A stretch of DNA of 40,302 nt from JBCBZH01 sp039815415 (lineage in GTDB: Bacteria > Bacteroidota > Rhodothermia > Rhodothermales > Rubricoccaceae). The position numbers and the translations under genes are program-made. Under the pieces are notes generated by a model, which saw only the letters and a program-made list of their open reading frames with translations, did no database searches and had not been told where the DNA came from. Below are positions 1-8,261 of this stretch, one piece after another (the first letter of the stretch is position 1; each line of letters opens with the position of its first letter). The stretch spans positions 1 through 40,302 of the forward strand of contig JBCBZH010000006.1 of the NCBI GenBank assembly GCA_039815415.1, in the 5' to 3' direction.

Positions 1-293
1 ACCAAGTAGGCACCGACGACCTTTTTCCAGTTCAGCTCTTTTAGCCCATCGTCATCCACAGATTTCAGCCTCTGAGCGAGCCAAGCCCTGAGCGACGAGG
101 TTTCCACGTCCTCCAGCAATAGAACAGGCTCAATGCTGGAATCGATTGAGGCTATGAGAGCTTTGTCCATCTCCTCGAAGCTCTCAATCAATCCGGCCAT
201 AGCACGGAAGACGCGACCAGGATCAACCGTGTCCTTCTCGAACTTGATCTCGACGTAGAAGTCTGCCTGTCGATCTGCGAGGTCCGGTTCCAT
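1..293 (-). CDS. Hypothetical protein, C-terminus cut by window edge
   Basis: An open frame on the minus strand starts at ATG 293-291 and runs without a stop off the left edge, about 97 codons. It begins MEPDLADRQADFYVEIKFEK and continues with an acidic, mostly helical-looking sequence containing IEPVLLLEDVE and DDGLKELNWKKVVGAYL. There is no signal peptide or membrane segment in the visible part. I do not recognise the family with certainty. The region looks less GC-rich than the neighbouring ychF, which hints at a different history. The protein-like composition and the stop-free frame to the edge support a real gene; function is unknown. Confidence 0.6.
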   Translation of the reverse strand, partial: MEPDLADRQADFYVEIKFEKDTVDPGRVFRAMAGLIESFEEMDKALIASIDSSIEPVLLLEDVETSSLRAWLAQRLKSVDDDGLKELNWKKVVGAYL

Positions 294-399
294 CGTGGGT
301 CGCGTTCGGCTTGGTAAACTACAAGAACTGGGGTGACAGCTCTCTGACAGGTCACCAACTTGAGTTGGTGACTTGGGAGTGGTTCCAGCGTGCTTGCCG

Positions 400-1494
400 C
401 TACACGTTGAACCGGAACAGCATCACGTCGCCGTCGGCGACGGTGTAGTCCTTGCCTTCGGAGCGCATGGTGCCGGCGTCGCGGGCGGCAGCCTCGCTGC
501 CGAGGCGGTCGTAGTCCGCGAACTTGATGGTCTCGGCGCGGATGAAGCCCTTCTCGAAGTCGGTGTGGATGACGCCCGCAGCCTGGGGCGCCTTCGTGCC
601 CTCGCGGATCTGCCACGCGCGCGACTCCTTCGGCCCGGCGGTGAAGTACGTGATGAGCCCGAGCAGCGAGTACGCCGCCCGCACGAGCCGCGCCAGCCCG
701 CTCTCCTCCAGCCCAGCTGACTCGAGAAACTCGGCCCGGTCCTCCGGCCCCAGATCCACGAGCTGGGCCTCGAACTCCGCCGACACCACCACCACACCTG
801 CGCCCTCTGCCTCAGCGCGCTGGCGAACCTGCTCGACGTACGCGTTGCCGTCCACCACATCGTCCTCGGACACGTTGGCGGCGTAGAGCACCGGCTTGGC
901 CGTGAGCAGGAAGAAGCCTTTGAGGATGGGCTCCTCCTGATCGTTGATCTTCAGGCTGCGTGCAGGGTTGCCATTGCCGAGGTGGTCCTCCAGACGCTCC
1001 AGCAGCGCCCCTGAAGCCTTGGCGTCCTTATCGCCGGAGCGCATCTGCTTCGCCACGCGCTCGCGGCGCCGCATCACGGCCTCGAGGTCCGAAAGCAGCA
1101 ACTCGGTGTCGATGGTCTCGATGTCGCGGATCGGATCCACCGACCCCTCGACGTGGACCACGTTCGGGTCCTCGAAGCATCGGACCACGTGCACGATGGC
1201 GTCCACCTCACGGATGTGACCGAGGAACTGGTTGCCCAGCCCTTCGCCCTTCGAGGCGCCCGCCACCAGCCCGGCGATGTCCACGAACTCCATCGTGGCC
1301 GGGAGGGTCTGCGCGGAGCCCGCCAGCTCGCTCAGCCGGTCGAGGCGCGGATCGGGCACGGCCACCACGCCCACGTTCGGCTCGATGGTGCAGAAGGGGT
1401 AGTTCGCCGCCTCGGCGCCCGCTTCACTGAGGGCGTTAAACAGGGTGGACTTGCCGACGTTCGGCAGCCCGACGATTCCGGCACGGAGAGCCAT
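400..1494 (-). CDS. ychF: Redox-regulated ATPase YchF (OLA1 family)
   Basis: A cytoplasmic TRAFAC P-loop NTPase of the Obg/YchF group that binds ribosomes and, in this family, prefers ATP over GTP. The 364 residues match the usual YchF length. Visible motifs are G1 GLPNVGKST near residue 9, the switch I segment NYPFCTIEPN, G3 DIAGLVAGASKGEGLGNQFL, and the unusual G4 NVSEDD (NxxE in place of NKxD) that marks YchF. The C-terminal part carries the TGS domain, ending in the typical KDYTVADGDVMLFRFNV. The ATG at 1494 fits the family start. Its leader is pyrimidine-rich (CCCTCTCCCCTGCTC before ATG) without a Shine-Dalgarno. It stands alone, divergent from the 1885 gene. Confidence 0.97.
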   Translation of the reverse strand: MALRAGIVGLPNVGKSTLFNALSEAGAEAANYPFCTIEPNVGVVAVPDPRLDRLSELAGSAQTLPATMEFVDIAGLVAGASKGEGLGNQFLGHIREVDAIVHVVRCFEDPNVVHVEGSVDPIRDIETIDTELLLSDLEAVMRRRERVAKQMRSGDKDAKASGALLERLEDHLGNGNPARSLKINDQEEPILKGFFLLTAKPVLYAANVSEDDVVDGNAYVEQVRQRAEAEGAGVVVVSAEFEAQLVDLGPEDRAEFLESAGLEESGLARLVRAAYSLLGLITYFTAGPKESRAWQIREGTKAPQAAGVIHTDFEKGFIRAETIKFADYDRLGSEAAARDAGTMRSEGKDYTVADGDVMLFRFNV

Positions 1495-1884
1495 GAGCAG
1501 GGGAGAGGGTGGTGACTCTCTAGGCTACTCCGCTGGGACGCTGCTCCGAATGGAAAGGCAGAGGAGAGTGGGTCCGTCGATGTGGCAAGTCGCCAGCTCG
1601 ATGGTTGTGCCTCGAGCTGGCGATGGGGGCGCGTGTAGAGCGGAGAAAGCGACGAGAGCATGGAAAGCGGGCGCTCTGCTTGCAGGGCTGGCGAGGCTTT
1701 CAGGCCGCTCGGCGGGACCGCCAGCTCGAGGGAACTATTTCGGCGCCGCCTTTAGCCATGCTCTCCATGCTCTCCATGCTCTCCATGCTCTCCATGCTCT
1801 CCATGCTCTCCATGCTCTCCATGCTCTCCATGCTCTCCATGCTCTCCATGCTCTCCATGCTCTCCATGCTCTCTACCTTCCACC
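1495..1884. other. Divergent intergenic region with iterated motifs and tandem repeat
   Basis: This 390-bp gap separates the divergent ychF and the 1885 gene. It holds an inverted pair of the window-wide motif (CGCCAGCTCGA at 1591-1601 and TCGAGCTGGCG at 1612-1622, a potential hairpin with an 11-bp stem and 10-nt loop), another motif copy at 1719-1730, and the 13-copy 9-bp tandem repeat at 1756-1872. Long frames crossing it are produced by the repeat and look non-coding. I could not place a convincing promoter. Confidence 0.7.
1756..1872. repeat. 13 perfect tandem copies of a 9-bp unit CCATGCTCT
   Basis: Counting from 1756 the unit CCATGCTCT repeats 13 times without a mismatch and ends 12 bp before the ATG of the exported-protein gene at 1885. 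Each unit contains an ATG on both strands. On the plus strand these ATGs (1758 ... 1866) are out of frame with 1885. Because the unit is 9 bp, copy-number change would alter leader length but not reading frame. It could tune transcription or translation of the 1885 gene, or be neutral satellite DNA. Confidence 0.97.
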
Positions 1885-2406
1885 ATGCGTTTTGTCCTCG
1901 CCCTTGTCCTCGCCAGCGCGCTGGCGACCGGAGCGTCCGCCCAGGCCCCACTCGGGAACGACACGCGGCTCTACGGCGGGGGCGGCTTCGGACCTGGCTT
2001 CGGCGTGGTCGCCGTGGTTTCAGATCCTGTCCTCCTCCTGCTGACGCGCGAGGGTGCGGTGTATGCCGACTACGTTCCGCGCGTGACGGGAGGCTCAGGA
2101 CGCTTGCTGACATCTGTGGGGATTGGGGGCAGCATCCGGGCCTGGCGCGTGGCTGGCGTTGTGCTGGACTTTGACCCGGGGCGGTACGATCTCGACACAG
2201 GCGTTCGCATCGGCCCGGCCTTCTACACGGCGTTCTTCGAGCAGTCGGCCGAGAGCGAGGCCAAGGCGTTCCGCATCATGTTCGATCCGTTCGTGCGGGG
2301 CGCCCTCCGCCTCGGCTCCAATCGGGTCGCCTTCGCCGAGTTGGGGTTCGAGGCACCCGCGCTCCGCGCCGGGCTGGCGGTGTCCATCGCGCCGCCGACG
2401 CGGTAG
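1885..2406 (+). CDS. Small exported protein, candidate outer-membrane beta-barrel
   Basis: A 173-residue protein with a clear Sec signal peptide (MRFVLALVLASALATGASAQ, cleavage after ASA or AQA). The mature part is short, Gly- and aromatic-rich and alternates polar and hydrophobic residues (LYGGGGFGPGFGVVAVV, VGIGGSIRAWRVAGVVLDFD, GALRLGSNRVAFAELGFE), as expected for beta-strands of a small outer-membrane barrel. No named family is recognised. The ATG at 1885 is preceded by CTCTACCTTCCACC, a pyrimidine leader, and by the 9-bp tandem repeat. It stands alone, convergent with the next gene. Location is inferred from the signal peptide; function is unknown. Confidence 0.75.
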   Translation: MRFVLALVLASALATGASAQAPLGNDTRLYGGGGFGPGFGVVAVVSDPVLLLLTREGAVYADYVPRVTGGSGRLLTSVGIGGSIRAWRVAGVVLDFDPGRYDLDTGVRIGPAFYTAFFEQSAESEAKAFRIMFDPFVRGALRLGSNRVAFAELGFEAPALRAGLAVSIAPPTR

Positions 2407-2442
2407 TCGCCCGTTGGCTGACGCCGGTCTTCGGTTCGAAGC

Positions 2443-2826
2443 TCAGTCGTCGTACGGCAGGGTATCCACGTCCACGTCGATGTAGTGAGGCTCTGGCGTC
2501 GTGGGAAACTGCACGGCCGCGATGGTTTCGTGGCCTTCCAGGTACGCCTTCGCTACCCGGTGCATCCCATCCATCACACGGCCCTCTGCACTTAGGAGGA
2601 TCGGATAGCTCAGATCTGTCTCAGCGATGAGGTAAGCGTGATCCGCCACTGTCCGGCATGTTGGCGCCTCGCTGCCCTCGGGGAACCAGTACTGCTCATC
2701 CAGTTCCCGAATCTCCGCAAGCGGGACCTCGATCACAGGCAGCGCTTTCGCCAGCTCGACCAGCCGGTTTACATCCCAGATGAGTTCGCCTTGGTCTGAA
2801 GGCCGCGAGTGGTACTGCTGTCTCAC
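2443..2826 (-). CDS. ParB/Srx-fold-like small protein
   Basis: A 127-residue cytoplasmic protein. The segment SAEGRVMDGMHRVAKAYLEG resembles the DG-(H/M)HR-x-x-A core of the ParB/sulfiredoxin fold, which in ParB proteins binds CTP and in relatives has other roles. There is no helix-turn-helix region, so it is not the chromosome-partition ParB itself; it looks like one of the stand-alone ParB-like-domain proteins of unknown function. The C-terminus is acidic (DVDVDTLPYDD). It lies 40 bp downstream of, and in the same direction as, the phosphatase gene, so co-transcription is possible. Fold assignment is moderate; function is not known. Confidence 0.65.
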   Translation of the reverse strand: MRQQYHSRPSDQGELIWDVNRLVELAKALPVIEVPLAEIRELDEQYWFPEGSEAPTCRTVADHAYLIAETDLSYPILLSAEGRVMDGMHRVAKAYLEGHETIAAVQFPTTPEPHYIDVDVDTLPYDD

Positions 2827-2866
2827 AACGCACTCAACCCTAGCATTCTCGAGCTGACGGTCTGCA

Positions 2867-3544
2867 TTACCCGATGCAGCGCACGGCGGTGAATGTCCGG
2901 TCCGGGAGCGACACCGCCGTCATCCGCCCGAGATCGGGACGGCGGTTCACGTACACCGCGCCCGTATCGATGTTGATGAGCCGGGGCATGTTGGTCGGCG
3001 TCGGAACGGGCGTGTGGCCCGTCACCACAGGCTTCTCCCACATCGACAGGTCGGCGTCGAGGTGGCTGCGGGTCCAGAGGAAGATCCGTGGGTTGGGATC
3101 CACCAGATTCTCGGCGACGGACTTCGTGATGTCCAGTCCGGCATGAACGAAGACCGCATGGGGCGTGTCGTAGGCCAGTTGCGTGCGCCGCAGGAACTCG
3201 ATGTGAGGCTCGGGGATGGCCCGATCGCCCGCGGCCTCATAGGAGGCGAGCGTCGCCAGCCCGCCGTTGGTACGCCACAGCTCGAAGTCGCCCACGCCCT
3301 CGGCGTGGTTGAGCATCATCTGGTCGTGGTTGCCCCGCAGGAAGATGGTCTTCGGACCCGTCCCCGCTTCGCTGGCGGCCTCGATTTCGAGAAGCCGCTC
3401 GATGGTGGCCCGGCTGTCCGGCCCTCGGTCCACGTAGTCGCCCACGAACACCAGCTCGTCATCCGGCGTCAGCTCGAGCTGGTCGAGAAGCGCATCGAGG
3501 GTTCGGACGCAGCCGTGAACGTCCCCAATGGCGTAGAGTCCCAT
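2867..3544 (-). CDS. PPP-family metallophosphatase (Ser/Thr phosphatase or Ap4A hydrolase type)
   Basis: 225 residues with the complete metal-binding signature of PPP phosphatases: GDVHG near residue 7, GDYVDRGP near residue 36, GNHD near residue 71, a downstream His in VFVHAGL, and VVTGHTP. These residues coordinate the di-metal centre that cleaves phosphoester or phosphoanhydride bonds. Bacterial members of this length act either as Ser/Thr protein phosphatases (PrpA/B-like) or as diadenosine tetraphosphatases (ApaH/PrpE-like); sequence alone does not decide. No signal peptide, so cytosolic. ATG at 3544 puts GDVHG at the usual distance from the N-terminus. The next gene downstream is the ParB-like protein. 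Confidence 0.9.
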   Translation of the reverse strand: MGLYAIGDVHGCVRTLDALLDQLELTPDDELVFVGDYVDRGPDSRATIERLLEIEAASEAGTGPKTIFLRGNHDQMMLNHAEGVGDFELWRTNGGLATLASYEAAGDRAIPEPHIEFLRRTQLAYDTPHAVFVHAGLDITKSVAENLVDPNPRIFLWTRSHLDADLSMWEKPVVTGHTPVPTPTNMPRLINIDTGAVYVNRRPDLGRMTAVSLPDRTFTAVRCIG

Positions 3545-3666
3545 CGTCTATTACCGCGCTGAGGAATCGAGGAGGCGACTCCGTGTTCTGTGTGGCATGC
3601 CCGGATGAATTGAACCCACGGCCTGCCCTCTGCAGTACGTAGCCGATGTTGAAGACATGAGGGGGA

Positions 3667-4206
3667 TCAGTTTGAGCTGGTGTTCACGAGGCCGCGCCCG
3701 GACTTCTTGAGACGGTCGGCGTTGCGCAGGTCCCGCAAGACGGCATCGAGCACGCCATTGACAAACGCATCGCTCTTGTCCGTTCCGAAGGCTCGCGCCA
3801 CCTCCACATACTCATTGATGGTCACCTTGGGCGGAATGTCCTCGAAGTAGAGGAACTCAGCAATCGCCAGACGAAGCACGAGGCGATCCGTAAGGGCCAG
3901 GCGCGACAGGTCCCAGTTCTGGACGTGCCGCTCCGTCAGGACATCTGCCTCGTGCCGCACATCCACCGAGCGAACGAACAGCTTCTCCGCAAACCGGAGG
4001 TACGTCTTTTCGCCCTCGAACGTCGGCCGGACGATCTCTTTCAGGATGTGGTGGACATCGTCGCCGCTCTGCTGGTGAGCATACACAGCCTGCAGCACGC
4101 GCTCACGAACCTGACGGCGCTTGCTAAGGGGGGGAGAGGCAGACACAGGCGACAAAGAGCGAGAGGGGATTCTGAAGATAGAGGAGCGGATTTCGCCGCC
4201 CGTCAA
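3667..4206 (-). CDS. nusB: Transcription antitermination factor NusB
   Basis: NusB is an all-helical RNA-binding protein that with NusE recognises boxA in rRNA leaders. The frame has family features: RRQVRERVLQAVYAHQQSG at the start of the fold, then WDLSRLALTDRLVLRLAIAEF and the C-terminal IPPKVTINEYVEVARAFGTDKSDAFVNGVLD. The open frame can start at a TTG at 4206, giving 179 residues with about 29 non-conserved N-terminal residues. A GTG near residue 21 is a plausible shorter start, closer to the family boundary. It stands divergent from comEC, whose ATG is 65 bp away, so promoters of both would overlap this stretch. Confidence 0.93.
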   Translation of the reverse strand: MTGGEIRSSIFRIPSRSLSPVSASPPLSKRRQVRERVLQAVYAHQQSGDDVHHILKEIVRPTFEGEKTYLRFAEKLFVRSVDVRHEADVLTERHVQNWDLSRLALTDRLVLRLAIAEFLYFEDIPPKVTINEYVEVARAFGTDKSDAFVNGVLDAVLRDLRNADRLKKSGRGLVNTSSN

Positions 4207-4271
4207 GAGGCCGCGAAGCGATCCCGGACTCGGCAGGTTAGATCTGAGGTGGCCGGGGGTCTACATACCCG

Positions 4272-6806
4272 ATGTTGCTTCGCCCGCGCCCTGCCCCCCT
4301 TCACCTGTCGTCTCGCCCTCTCGTGGGCGTGGCCGTCGCGCTGGCGCTGGGCGTGATCGCCGGGACGCGGGTTACCGATGTGTGGGTCTGGGGCGTCGTG
4401 ATTCTGGCGGCGGTCTTGGGCGTGCTGGCGCACCGGCTCGTCACGCGTCGGAACCTCGTTACGCTTCGCAACGCCGTGATGGCCGGAGCGGTCGGAATGG
4501 TGGCGATGAGCGTGGGCGGCTTGCGAATGGCAGTGTGGACGACGCCCCCGCCCGACAGCATCGCGCACGTCGCCCAGGACGCCAGCTCGTTGGACGACGC
4601 GCCGCCGGTCACCCTCTGGGCCCGCATTTCGGAGGTGCCCGCCACATCCGAGTGGAGTCACCGCTTCGCGGTCGAGGTGGACTCGGTTGCACAGGACGAT
4701 CTCGGCGGAACAGCTTCAGGGCGCGTCCAGGTGTCGCTGGCCCGGACGAGTTATAGCGACACGCCACCGGTGTATCCAGCGCTTCGCCTCGGCGACCGTG
4801 TCCGCCTGACCGGGCAACTGCGCACCCTCCCGACCCGCCGCAACCCCGCCGACTTCGACTACGGCGCGTTTCTCTCCCATCTCGGGATCGGCGCCACCCT
4901 GCACATCCGCGATGGCGAGGCCGTCACCTTTCTCGCTCCCACCCGCCAGCTCGACGATCGTCTCGCGCTGGCGGTTCAGACGCGTGTTCGGAAGGCCGTC
5001 GCTCGGTTCGTCCCTCATCCAGAGTCTCAGTCTGTCTTGCTCGCGCTGCTGCTTGCTGACCGCAGCCAGCTCAACGACGCCACCACCGACACCTTCCGCG
5101 AGACGGGCCTGATGCATCTGCTTGCCGTTTCGGGCTTGCACGTCTTTCTGGTCGGGCTGGCGGTCTTCGTGCTTCTAGGGCCTCTGCTGACGCGCACGGG
5201 ACTGCGGCGTCGGCACGTGATGTGGACCCGTGCCATGATCTCTCTCGGACTTCTGGCGGTCTACGTGCTGGTGACCGGGGCCTCCGTATCGGTCGTGCGT
5301 GCCTTCGTGATGGCGGCCATCCTGATTGTCGGCACGGCACTGGACAGACGGCGCGACACGCTGAACGCGCTGGGCGCTGCTGCCATCGTTCTCCTGGTCC
5401 TGCGTCCGGCGGCGCTCTTCGAGGTTGGATTCCAGCTGTCGTTCTCCGCGGTGGCCGCACTCGTCACGCTCTCGCCTCATCTGACCCAGGCGGTTCCAGT
5501 TGCGTGGCGTTCAGGTGCTGTCGGAAAGTGGGTCACGTCTTCCTGTGTCGCCTCCCTCGCGGCAACCCTCGGGACGGCTCCCGTTTTGCTGGTTCACTTC
5601 GGACGCGTGGCGCTTGGCGGGCTGGTGCTCAACCTTCCCGCGATTCCGCTTACGGGACTCACACTCGGCTCAGGCATCGGGACTGTGGTGTGTGCTCCGA
5701 TTCCGTGGTTGGCGGAGACGTTCGGTGCGCTCGCGTCGGCCAGCGGGTGGGCGCTCGTCCAGACCAGCACGCTGGGAGCCGAAGCGTTCGGTAGCGCTGC
5801 GGTTGTCGGCTTTCTGGAGGATGGGTGGATCATCGCCGCGCTGGCGATGCTGCTGCTGTCCGGGGCTCTCTGGCGGCGACCTGTCGCTCGGCGCCGCGTC
5901 GGCCTCGCCGCATTGGCGATGATGGCTGTCAGCATCAGCTCGAGTGTACTCCGGGGCGATGCGTCTCCTCAGCTCGAGGTTGTCTTTCTGGATGTGGGGC
6001 AAGGCGATGCCACCCTCATCGGTCTTCCCAATGGCACGCACGTGCTGATCGACGCCGGGGTTCGCTCTCCGTTCAGCGACCAAGGCGAGCGAACCGTTGT
6101 CCCTCACCTGGAGCGCTACGGCGTCCGCCAGCTCGAGGCGGTGGTGATGACCCACGCCGACGCCGACCATATCGGCGGCGTTCCGAGTGTACTGCGGTCC
6201 GTGCCGGTTGGGCGCCTCGTGCACAACGGACAGTCCAAGGACACGTCCCTCTGGACCCATCTCATGCAGACTGCGGACTCTCTCGAGGTGGAGCAACAGA
6301 TCGTTCGAGCTGGCGATGTTTTAGACTTTGATCCCTCGGTCCGCATTCGCGTGCTGGGCCCCTCCACGACGCCGCAGCCCGGCGAGAATGCCAACGAGGC
6401 CTCCGTTGTCCTGCTCGTCGAGTACGGCCACACGCGCTGGCTCCTCACCGGCGATGCTGAACAGGCTGGCGAGGCTGACCTCGTCTCGCGCTACGGGTTG
6501 CTTCTCCAGGCCGATGTCGTCAAAGTCGGCCACCACGGCTCTCGTACCTCGTCGTCTCCCGAATTGGTAGCAGCAGTGAGTGGGCGGGCGGCGGCACCCA
6601 TCCGCCTGGCTTCTGCTTCGCACTCGAGCGACGGTCCGGATTATGCCATCGTCTCGGTGGGGAAACGCAACCGCTATGGCCTCCCCAACGCTGAACCGCT
6701 GATGCGCTGGCAGTCTGCTGGTGCTGAGGTTCTTCAGACTGCGGACGAGGGTGCGATCTGGCTGCGCTCCGATGGCACCTCGATCGAGCGCGTGGACTGG
6801 CGCTAG
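4272..6806 (+). CDS. comEC: ComEC/Rec2 DNA-uptake channel protein
   Basis: ComEC is the inner-membrane channel that brings single-stranded DNA into the cytoplasm during natural transformation. The 844 residues show the full architecture: N-terminal membrane helices and a soluble OB-like segment (about 1-220), a central polytopic competence domain beginning near LMHLLAVSGLHVFLVGLAVFV (about 280-530), and a C-terminal metallo-beta-lactamase-like domain from LEVVFLDVGQGDATLI (about 567). The MBL motifs are intact: MTHADADHIGG, LLTGDAE and KVGHHGSRTSS, as expected for a nuclease-type domain. ATG 4272 precedes the first hydrophobic helix. The gene is intact, so competence is possible, which matters for the uptake-sequence hypothesis. 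Convergent with usp, 9 bp apart. Confidence 0.96.
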   Translation: MLLRPRPAPLHLSSRPLVGVAVALALGVIAGTRVTDVWVWGVVILAAVLGVLAHRLVTRRNLVTLRNAVMAGAVGMVAMSVGGLRMAVWTTPPPDSIAHVAQDASSLDDAPPVTLWARISEVPATSEWSHRFAVEVDSVAQDDLGGTASGRVQVSLARTSYSDTPPVYPALRLGDRVRLTGQLRTLPTRRNPADFDYGAFLSHLGIGATLHIRDGEAVTFLAPTRQLDDRLALAVQTRVRKAVARFVPHPESQSVLLALLLADRSQLNDATTDTFRETGLMHLLAVSGLHVFLVGLAVFVLLGPLLTRTGLRRRHVMWTRAMISLGLLAVYVLVTGASVSVVRAFVMAAILIVGTALDRRRDTLNALGAAAIVLLVLRPAALFEVGFQLSFSAVAALVTLSPHLTQAVPVAWRSGAVGKWVTSSCVASLAATLGTAPVLLVHFGRVALGGLVLNLPAIPLTGLTLGSGIGTVVCAPIPWLAETFGALASASGWALVQTSTLGAEAFGSAAVVGFLEDGWIIAALAMLLLSGALWRRPVARRRVGLAALAMMAVSISSSVLRGDASPQLEVVFLDVGQGDATLIGLPNGTHVLIDAGVRSPFSDQGERTVVPHLERYGVRQLEAVVMTHADADHIGGVPSVLRSVPVGRLVHNGQSKDTSLWTHLMQTADSLEVEQQIVRAGDVLDFDPSVRIRVLGPSTTPQPGENANEASVVLLVEYGHTRWLLTGDAEQAGEADLVSRYGLLLQADVVKVGHHGSRTSSSPELVAAVSGRAAAPIRLASASHSSDGPDYAIVSVGKRNRYGLPNAEPLMRWQSAGAEVLQTADEGAIWLRSDGTSIERVDWR

Positions 6807-6815
6807 TTCCTTCTT

Positions 6816-7670
6816 CTACCTGCAGAGAAACAGGGGCACGGTGGCCTGCTCGAGGAATCGAGTGGCTGACGATCCAAAGACGAGGCGTTTCAGCCCTCGC
6901 TTGGCATAGGCTCCGGTCACCAGTAAGTCTGTCGACTTCGAGCTGGCGTGTTCCAGGATCCGCTGCGCTGGCTTGCCTCCCTTCAAACCAACGGTCTGGA
7001 TGGATTCAAAGCTGTACGCCTCGAGGTACCGCTTCGCGGCGTGCAGGAGCTTGTCGCTTTCGAGCCGGTCCTCTTTGCTTTCCCCACGGACGTGGATGAG
7101 TTCCACTTCGATCTCAGTCCCGTAGGGGACCAGATGCACAAACTTCTGGAGCGTCCGCGCTGCTGGGGTGCTGCCATCGTATGCGATGCTCACCCGCTTC
7201 ACCATCGGGATCTCTTGTCCAACGATGAGACTCGCCGCAGCTCCATGCTCGATGACCTTGGCGATCGCGTTGCTCAACTGCTCTGGATCATGGTAGTAGA
7301 AGTGGCTCTCTCGACCGGTGATCATGAGGTCGTTCGTTCGCATCGCTGTCACGAGGCTGGTGAACAATCCGTCCTCGCTCACCCGGTCTCCGGAGTGCCG
7401 AACGCCTGCGTCGTCCACTTTCGCGACAAAGGTGCGAAGCAGCTCGTGAGCCTTGGCTTTGACTTCCTCTGTGAGCGAGTTCCTCAGCCTCTCGGCATAC
7501 GCGTATCCGCCGATCCCACTCCCTGACGAGTCTGCCAGGATCGCATCTTTGTCGACGAGTGCCAGACACGTCAGCTCGGCATCGTGTCGCTTGGCAATCC
7601 GGATGGCCGCCTCGGTTGCAATGGGAGTGTCGCCGTCAGGGTCGAGAACGACGAGGATGCGCTTGATCAT
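6816..7670 (-). CDS. Tandem universal stress protein (two UspA domains)
   Basis: 284 residues made of two UspA-type alpha/beta domains. Domain 1 starts MIKRILVVLDPDGDTPIA and ends near ASLIVGQEI (about 155). Domain 2 starts VKRVSIAYDGSTPAARTLQ and ends in TDLLVTGAYAKRGLKRLVFG and ATVPLFLCR, a typical UspA C-terminus. The second domain keeps a Gly-rich nucleotide-loop-like segment (GAYAKRGLKRLVFGSS), though its spacing differs from the textbook ATP-binding motif. These cytosolic proteins bind ATP or other ligands and accumulate under stress; the exact role varies. It is convergent with comEC and its 5' end faces the putative origin. Confidence 0.93.
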   Translation of the reverse strand: MIKRILVVLDPDGDTPIATEAAIRIAKRHDAELTCLALVDKDAILADSSGSGIGGYAYAERLRNSLTEEVKAKAHELLRTFVAKVDDAGVRHSGDRVSEDGLFTSLVTAMRTNDLMITGRESHFYYHDPEQLSNAIAKVIEHGAAASLIVGQEIPMVKRVSIAYDGSTPAARTLQKFVHLVPYGTEIEVELIHVRGESKEDRLESDKLLHAAKRYLEAYSFESIQTVGLKGGKPAQRILEHASSKSTDLLVTGAYAKRGLKRLVFGSSATRFLEQATVPLFLCR

Positions 7671-7799
7671 GGTGTAGAGCGAAGGACCATCGAAAGGTAC
7701 GTGTGGGATGAAAACAGCCCATACAGGCCTTTATCGCGTGGTCTATGCCAGCCTGTCAGGGAGTGATACAAGATCGCATACCACTCGGATTGCACAACC

Positions 7800-8210
7800 A
7801 GGACTTCCCCACAGCCCTCTCTTCTTCTCTTTAATAAGTAAGGATGATTGAAATACGTAGTAGAGCCGTGGACAAGTGGACAACCTGGAGAACAGGGGCC
7901 GTTGTGGGATCACGTTCACAAGTCAGGACTCTTTCCACACACTCATCCACAGGCTGCGATTCTGTTCAGGTCACGGACCGAGGTGTTCCATGTGAAACGA
8001 GATGCGATATCCACAACTCCACGCTCGTCCACTCGAGAGTTGCCAGCTCAAGGGTGAGTCGTGTTCACATCGGGGGCGTGTGGAGAACGATGGGGAGGGC
8101 CGTGGGCAGATCGGGGTTGACTCGTGCCTCGGTTTCCCGGGTGCAGGCTCGTCCACAGGCCTGTTGCCAGGGCTCCTCGTTGTCCACACTGGAATCCACA
8201 GCGTGGATAG
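7800..8210. other. oriC: Putative chromosomal replication origin (oriC)
   Basis: A long non-coding gap (7671-8519) between usp and pgi. Matches to the DnaA box TTATCCACA, allowing one mismatch, are at 7943-7951, 8007-8015, 8180-8188 and, on the other strand, 8079-8087. Two-mismatch sites are at 7805, 7867, 7875, 7931, 8149, 8192 and 8202. On the minus strand, tandem TTGTCCAC boxes (7868-7883) are followed by a short GC patch, then CTACTACGTATT (7854-7865) and an AT-rich stretch to about 7830. That order matches the basal unwinding arrangement (boxes, GC patch, DnaA-trio, AT-rich DNA) known from Bacillus. A parS-like site lies inside at 7984-7999. No frame in the gap looks like protein. 7671-7799 holds nothing else I can name except the usp leader. 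Confidence 0.82.
7984..7999. promoter_or_regulatory. parS-like site 1 (13/16)
   Basis: TGTTCCATGTGAAACG matches the ParB centromere consensus TGTTTCACGTGAAACA at 13 of 16 positions. The right half is nearly perfect. It sits among the DnaA-box-like sites of the putative oriC. It is the weakest of four such sites. Confidence 0.55.
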
Positions 8211-8261
8211 CCTTTTTCGCCAGCTCGAGGCACCTACTGGTGCCTGCCAGTGCTTCTATCT

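Noticed and set aside
1756..1872. CRISPR array
   Set aside because: Perfect 9-bp tandem units without spacers and no cas genes nearby.
1605..2174. Long frames with (SML)n, (HAL)n or (MES)n across the 9-bp repeat
   Set aside because: Generated by the repeat itself and overlapping the signal-peptide protein at 1885 in another frame.
2443..2826. Chromosome-partition ParB next to the parS sites
   Set aside because: Only a short ParB-like core; no helix-turn-helix DNA-binding region and no parA beside it.
3600..3640. tRNA T-arm-like sequence (GTGGGTTCAATTC on the minus strand)
   Set aside because: The T-stem does not close (no CCCAC after the loop), and no anticodon arm or acceptor stem could be folded. 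At most a remnant.
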